Source of the DNA: Methylophilales bacterium UBA4017
Lineage (GTDB): Bacteria > Pseudomonadota > Gammaproteobacteria > Burkholderiales > Methylophilaceae
DNA: 8,960 nucleotides
Assembly: GCA_002384685.1 (NCBI GenBank)
Contig: DGAZ01000003.1
Coordinates: 1-8,960 of the forward strand
Direction: 5' to 3'
A program made the translations under genes and the position numbers. How positions within the stretch are numbered: the first letter of the stretch is position 1; the number at the start of each line of letters is the position of its first letter. The notes under the pieces were generated by a model. That model had not been told where the DNA came from. It searched no databases and saw only the letters and a list, made by a program, of their open reading frames with translations. Positions 6,590 to 8,960 of this stretch are shown here, one piece after another.

Positions 6590-7006
6590 ATGTTACAACC
6601 AGCTAGACGAAAATTTAGGAAAGAACATAAGGGTAGAAACCGAGGTGTTGCTTCGACTGGGAATAAAGTGAGCTTTGGAGAGTTTGGCCTTAAAGCTGTT
6701 GGGAGAGGCAGAATAACAGCACGGCAAATCGAGGCTGCTCGAAGGGTAATGACCCGCCACATTAAAAGGGGTGGACGTATCTGGATTAGAATTTTCCCAG
6801 ATAAGCCAATCTCAAAGAAACCTGCTGAAGTAAGAATGGGTAAAGGTAAAGGTAGTGTTGAGTTTTATGTAGCAGAAATTCAACCAGGAAAAATGTTGTA
6901 TGAAATGGATGGTGTACCAGAAACTATAGCTCGCGAGGCTTTTAGATTAGCCGCAGCTAAGTTACCGTTATTAACAACATTTGCTTCTCGTCATATAAGT
7001 GGTTAA
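6590..7006 (+). CDS. rplP: 50S ribosomal protein L16
   Basis: L16 is a late-assembling 50S protein near the A site that helps position aminoacyl-tRNA. The 138 residues compare with 136 in E. coli. Clear blocks are MLQPARRKFRKEHKGRNRG, FGEFGLKAVGRGRITARQIEAARR, IWIRIFPDKPIS, VRMGKGKGSVEFYVAEIQPGK and LYEMDGVPETIAREAFRLAAAKLP. R82 in the VRMGKGKG loop corresponds to E. coli Arg81, which the oxygenase YcfD (RoxA) hydroxylates; whether this organism has that enzyme cannot be seen here. The gene starts two bases after rpsC, with AGG (6580-6582) inside the rpsC tail as ribosome-binding site. Confidence 0.97.
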   Translation: MLQPARRKFRKEHKGRNRGVASTGNKVSFGEFGLKAVGRGRITARQIEAARRVMTRHIKRGGRIWIRIFPDKPISKKPAEVRMGKGKGSVEFYVAEIQPGKMLYEMDGVPETIAREAFRLAAAKLPLLTTFASRHISG

Positions 7007-7015
7007 AGGATAATT

Positions 7016-7210
7016 ATGAAGGCTTCAGATTTAAGAACAAAAAGTGTTGATGATTTAGGTAAAGAATTGGTCGGGTTAAGAAAAGCCCAATTTTCAGCCC
7101 GAATGCAAATCAGTACTCAGCAGTCAAACAAACATGATCAGTTGGGAAAAATTCAAAAAGACATAGCAAGGGTTAAAACAATTCTTGCCGAAAAAGCGAG
7201 CCAAGCATAA
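7016..7210 (+). CDS. rpmC: 50S ribosomal protein L29
   Basis: L29 is a small all-helical protein beside L23 at the tunnel exit, part of the platform for nascent-chain factors. The 64 residues are normal (63 in E. coli). MKASDLRTKSVDDLGKELVG, then KAQFSARMQISTQQ and KIQKDIARVKTILAEK, match the two-helix hairpin of the family in betaproteobacterial style. AAAGGA lies just before the ATG and overlaps the rplP stop. The TAA shares one base with the ATG of rpsQ, which suggests coupled translation. Confidence 0.95.
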   Translation: MKASDLRTKSVDDLGKELVGLRKAQFSARMQISTQQSNKHDQLGKIQKDIARVKTILAEKASQA

Positions 7211-7476
7211 TGAGCGATATACAAAAGATTACAAGAACATTAACCGGAAAAGTGGTAAGCAATAAAATGGATAAAACAGTGACTGTTTTAGTCCCAAGGA
7301 CTGTTAAACACGGTTTGATAGGGAAAGTTATTAAGCTGTCTAACAAATTCCATGCTCACGATGAAAAAAATGAGATTAATGAAGGGGATATGGTAGAAAT
7401 TACCGAAGGTAGACCCATTTCTAAAAATAAAACGTGGGTTGTAACAAAGGTCGTCTCAAAGGCGAGAAGCATTTAA
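7210..7476 (+). CDS. rpsQ: 30S ribosomal protein S17
   Basis: S17 is a primary 16S rRNA binding protein with an OB fold on the 30S body, needed for early assembly. The 88 residues compare with 84 in E. coli. TLTGKVVSNKMDKTVTVLV, then KVIKLSNKFHAHDEKNEINEGDMVEI and GRPISKNKTWVVTKVV, are family signatures. The start overlaps the rpmC stop by one base. It is the last gene of the S10-type block; a 156-base spacer with a promoter follows. No strong intrinsic terminator is seen after it, so read-through into rplN is likely. Confidence 0.96.
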   Translation: MSDIQKITRTLTGKVVSNKMDKTVTVLVPRTVKHGLIGKVIKLSNKFHAHDEKNEINEGDMVEITEGRPISKNKTWVVTKVVSKARSI

Positions 7477-7488
7477 TTGGTTCAAAAC

Positions 7489-7517
7489 TTGAGCTATTTT
7501 ATTAAATAACATATAAT
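7489..7517 (+). promoter_or_regulatory. Probable sigma70 promoter of the spc operon
   Basis: The -35 box TTGAGC (7489-7494, 4 of 6 consensus, with perfect TTGA) lies 17 bases before a perfect -10 box TATAAT (7512-7517). Transcription should start near 7524-7526, within CTTTTT, leaving about 109 nt of leader before rplN. The E. coli spc promoter lies in the same rpsQ-rplN interval. The bases after the -10 (TCT GCTC TTTTT) repeat the arrangement seen at the rplC promoter. Confidence 0.75.
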
Positions 7518-7523
7518 TCTGCT

Positions 7524-7632
7524 CTTTTTGGCGCTCGTACACTTTAGAGCTAGCGCCCCAATACTGACCGTTGCGGAAGACTCTTTTTGAGTCTAAATAG
7601 AATTAAGCGGATTAAGTTGGAGATATATTCAT
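7524..7632 (+). promoter_or_regulatory. Structured 5' leader of the spc operon (rplN)
   Basis: This non-coding stretch between the predicted start site and rplN can fold. Hairpin A pairs GGCGCT (7530-7535) with AGCGCC (7552-7557), with a 16-base loop. Hairpin B pairs AGACTC (7578-7583) with GAGTCT (7589-7594) around a TTTTT loop. An alternative helix in read-through RNA, GCTCT (7521-7525) with AGAGC (7546-7550), interleaves with hairpin A. Neither hairpin is followed by a good T run, so they do not look like terminators. The ribosome-binding site GGAGA (7619-7623) is unpaired in this reading. The role is unknown: RNA stability, processing or protein binding are all possible. Confidence 0.45.
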
Positions 7633-8001
7633 ATGATACAAATGCAAACAAGATTAGAAGTTGCTGATAATACGGGCGCACGCTCTGTTATGTGCATAAA
7701 AGTCCTTGGTGGTTCGAAGAGACGTTATGCAAGTGTCGGCGATATCATTAAAGTAACCATCAAAGATGCTGCGCCTCGTGGTCGGGTTAAGAAAGGCGAA
7801 GTTTATGATGCTGTCGTTGTTAGAACAGCAAAAGGAGTGCGAAGAGCAGATGGGTCATTAATTAAATTTGATGGAAATGCTGCTGTATTACTGAACAATA
7901 AGTACGAGCCAATTGGAACAAGGATTTTTGGACCAGTAACTCGTGAATTAAGAACAGAGAGGTTTATGAAGATTGTTTCATTGGCCCCGGAAGTTATCTA
8001 G
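7633..8001 (+). CDS. rplN: 50S ribosomal protein L14
   Basis: L14 lies at the subunit interface and takes part in bridges to 16S rRNA; it is also the known docking site of the silencing factor RsfS. The 122 residues are normal. MIQMQTRLEVADNTGARSVMCIKVLGGSKRRYA, then KDAAPRGRVKKGEVYDAVVVRTAKGVRR and GNAAVLLNNKYEPIGTRIFGPVTREL, are unmistakable. GGAGA at 7619-7623, nine bases upstream, supports the ATG at 7633; a second in-frame Met three codons later is less likely because MIQMQT is the usual family start. It is the first gene of the spc block. Its TAG overlaps the AGGAG ribosome-binding site of rplX. Confidence 0.97.
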   Translation: MIQMQTRLEVADNTGARSVMCIKVLGGSKRRYASVGDIIKVTIKDAAPRGRVKKGEVYDAVVVRTAKGVRRADGSLIKFDGNAAVLLNNKYEPIGTRIFGPVTRELRTERFMKIVSLAPEVI

Positions 8002-8004
8002 GAG
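8000..8004 (+). promoter_or_regulatory. Ribosome-binding site fixing the rplX start
   Basis: AGGAG overlaps the rplN stop codon and lies seven bases before the ATG at 8012. An in-frame ATG exists at 7973, but it has no comparable site and would add 13 non-family residues overlapping rplN. Confidence 0.85.
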
Positions 8005-8011
8005 TATACGG

Positions 8012-8329
8012 ATGAATAAGATTCGTAAAGGCGACACAGTAATAATAAACACTGGCAAAGATAAAGGAAAGCAAGGCATTGTTCTTCAATTGATTGAAGG
8101 AGGCAAGGTCCTTGTTGAGGGGTTAAATATGGTGAAGAAACACACCAAGCCCAATCCAGCTAAAGGGGAGCAAGGCGGTTTAATTAACAAAGAAATGCCA
8201 CTGCAAATTTCAAATATAGCTATTTTTAATAGTGCAGCAAAAAAAGCAGACAAAGTTACATTTAAAGAGCTTAAAGACGGGAAAAAGATCCGTATTTACA
8301 AATCTAATCAAGAAGCAATAGACGTTTAG
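8012..8329 (+). CDS. rplX: 50S ribosomal protein L24
   Basis: L24 is one of the two assembly-initiator proteins of the 50S subunit and binds the 5' region of 23S rRNA near the tunnel exit. From the chosen start it has 105 residues (104 in E. coli). The N-terminal KOW motif is clear: IRKGDTVIINTGKDKGKQGIV. The family continues with VLVEGLNMVKKHTKPNP, GGLINKEMPLQISNIAIF and a basic end. The reading frame extends back to an ATG at 7973, but 8012 is preferred because of the AGGAG site and the standard MNKIRKGD beginning. The gap to rplN is 10 bases and to rplE nine. In E. coli the S8 repressor site of the spc operon lies at the rplX-rplE junction; I could not recognise it here by eye. Confidence 0.95.
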   Translation: MNKIRKGDTVIINTGKDKGKQGIVLQLIEGGKVLVEGLNMVKKHTKPNPAKGEQGGLINKEMPLQISNIAIFNSAAKKADKVTFKELKDGKKIRIYKSNQEAIDV

Positions 8330-8338
8330 GAAAATATT

Positions 8339-8878
8339 ATGGCTAGACTTAGAGACTATTATAATGACACGATAATTAAACAGTTGAGTGAACAGTTTAA
8401 GTACAAGTCACCAATGCAAGTTCCACGTATTCAAAAAATTACACTTAATATGGGTCTTGGTGAGGCGGTTGCTGATAAGAAGGTTATCGAGCATGCAGTA
8501 GGTGATATGCAAAAGATAGCAGGTCAGAAACCGGTTGTTACAAAAGCAAAGAAATCTATAGCAACTTTCAAAATTCGGGATGATTATCCGGTTGGATGCA
8601 AAGTGACACTGAGAAAATCAGTTATGTACACATTTCTAGATCGCTTAATTAATATTGCTATTCCAAGAGAGCGTGATTTTAGAGGTATTTCTGCTAAATC
8701 ATTTGACGGAAGAGGTAATTACAATATGGGTATAAAAGAGCAAATTATTTTCCCTGAAATTCAGTATGACAAAATTGACGCTTTAAGAGGAATGAATATT
8801 ACTATCACAACTACAGCGAAAACAGATGAAGAGGCTAGAGCATTATTAGCAGCTTTTAGTTTTCCATTTAGAGGTTAG
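8339..8878 (+). CDS. rplE: 50S ribosomal protein L5
   Basis: L5 binds 5S rRNA in the central protuberance and contacts the P-site tRNA and S13. The 179 residues equal the E. coli length. Blocks are MQVPRIQKITLNMGLGEAVADKK, GQKPVVTKAKKSIATFKIRDDYPVGCKVTLR, IPRERDFRGISAKSFDGRGNYNMGIKEQIIFPEI and the C-terminal TTTAKTDEEARALLAAFSFPFRG. AGGAAAA overlapping the rplX stop serves the ATG. rpsN follows after eight bases. Confidence 0.97.
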   Translation: MARLRDYYNDTIIKQLSEQFKYKSPMQVPRIQKITLNMGLGEAVADKKVIEHAVGDMQKIAGQKPVVTKAKKSIATFKIRDDYPVGCKVTLRKSVMYTFLDRLINIAIPRERDFRGISAKSFDGRGNYNMGIKEQIIFPEIQYDKIDALRGMNITITTTAKTDEEARALLAAFSFPFRG

Positions 8879-8886
8879 GGCACACT

Positions 8887-8960
8887 ATGGCTAAACTTTG
8901 TATGACTGAAAGAGAAATAAAGAGAAGAAAAATGGTTGAAAAATTTAAAGCAAAAAGATT
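8887..8960 (+). CDS. rpsN: 30S ribosomal protein S14, 5' part (3' end outside window)
   Basis: Only the first 24 codons and two further bases are in the window: MAKLCMTEREIKRRKMVEKF and then KAKR. This matches the N-terminus of the long, zinc-independent S14 of proteobacteria (about 101 residues), a 30S head protein near S3 and S10. AGGG at 8877-8880 lies six bases before the ATG. The position after rplE is the canonical place in the spc operon, where rpsH would be expected next. No stop is reached. Confidence 0.9.
   Translation, partial: MAKLCMTEREIKRRKMVEKFKAKR

Noticed and set aside
7602..7620. Tandem near-repeat ATTAAGCGG / ATTAAGTTG before the rplN ribosome-binding site
   Set aside because: Two copies of 9 bases with two mismatches in an AT-rich leader are easily chance, and no known regulator site is recognised.
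7973..8011. Upstream in-frame start for rplX adding 13 residues (MFHWPRKLSRSIR)
   Set aside because: This stretch is the rplN coding end read in another frame; the family starts MNKIRKGD and an AGGAG site serves the ATG at 8012.
8084..8099. Palindrome CTTCAATTGATTGAAG inside rplX
   Set aside because: It encodes ordinary L24 residues, has no T run and lies within a dense operon; it is expected by chance in several kilobases of AT-rich DNA.
8300..8400. S8 repressor-binding site at the rplX-rplE junction
   Set aside because: It is expected from E. coli, but I could not identify a convincing mimic of 16S helix 21 by eye. A covariance-model search would decide.
1..8960. An undescribed accessory system hidden in the window
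   Set aside because: All coding space is filled by recognised, intact ribosomal-protein and elongation-factor genes in canonical order, and gaps are 156 bases or less. There is no inserted gene, repeat array or mobile element.

Overview
The window is one continuous run of core translation genes, all on the + strand. In order they are the 3' part of fusA (EF-G), tuf (EF-Tu), rpsJ, rplC, rplD, rplW, rplB, rpsS, rplV, rpsC, rplP, rpmC, rpsQ, rplN, rplX, rplE and the first codons of rpsN. This is the classical str - S10 - spc super-cluster, complete and in canonical order, cut at both window edges. I see no mobile element, tRNA, rRNA, CRISPR array or accessory gene, and no stretch over 300 bases without a gene. 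The longest non-coding gap is 156 bases, between rpsQ and rplN.

Organism: the proteins read as Betaproteobacteria. The signs are EF-Tu with GQVLCKPGSIKPH and APIAMEEGLRFAIREGG; L14 beginning MIQMQT with KVLGGSKRRYA and ending SLAPEV; S3 with KIMSSGRLNGIEIAR; and an L29 of MKASDLR...RMQ...TQQ type. This was recognised from memory of the families, not from a search. The DNA is AT-rich for that class, roughly 40% G+C by eye, which would suit a streamlined freshwater, marine or host-associated betaproteobacterium. I cannot name a genus.

Layout: (1) Positions 1-2567 are the tail of the str operon (fusA-tuf-rpsJ), with rpsJ attached to tuf rather than heading the S10 operon. (2) The 90-base rpsJ-rplC spacer holds a good sigma70-type promoter (TTGTAA-N17-TATAAT), a terminator-like hairpin overlapping its -10 box, and a second hairpin in the presumed leader. 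(3) Positions 2658-7476 are ten tightly packed genes, rplC to rpsQ, with overlaps or gaps of 10 bases or less. (4) The rpsQ-rplN spacer holds a second good promoter (TTGAGC-N17-TATAAT) and a structured leader of about 109 nt. (5) From 7633 to the right edge runs the start of the spc operon: rplN-rplX-rplE-rpsN.

The genes work together. EF-Tu delivers aminoacyl-tRNA and EF-G translocates. The ribosomal proteins build the 30S head and mRNA entry site (S3, S10, S14, S19, with S17 on the body) and the 50S tunnel, peptidyl-transferase surround and central protuberance (L2, L3, L4, L5, L14, L16, L22, L23, L24, L29). Dense packing and translational coupling keep their output balanced.

I did not find an undescribed biological system. 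What deserves a second look is regulatory: two promoters sharing TATAAT-N3-GCTCTTTT, a promoter/terminator overlap after rpsJ, a structured spc leader, and an unusually long charged tail on S3.
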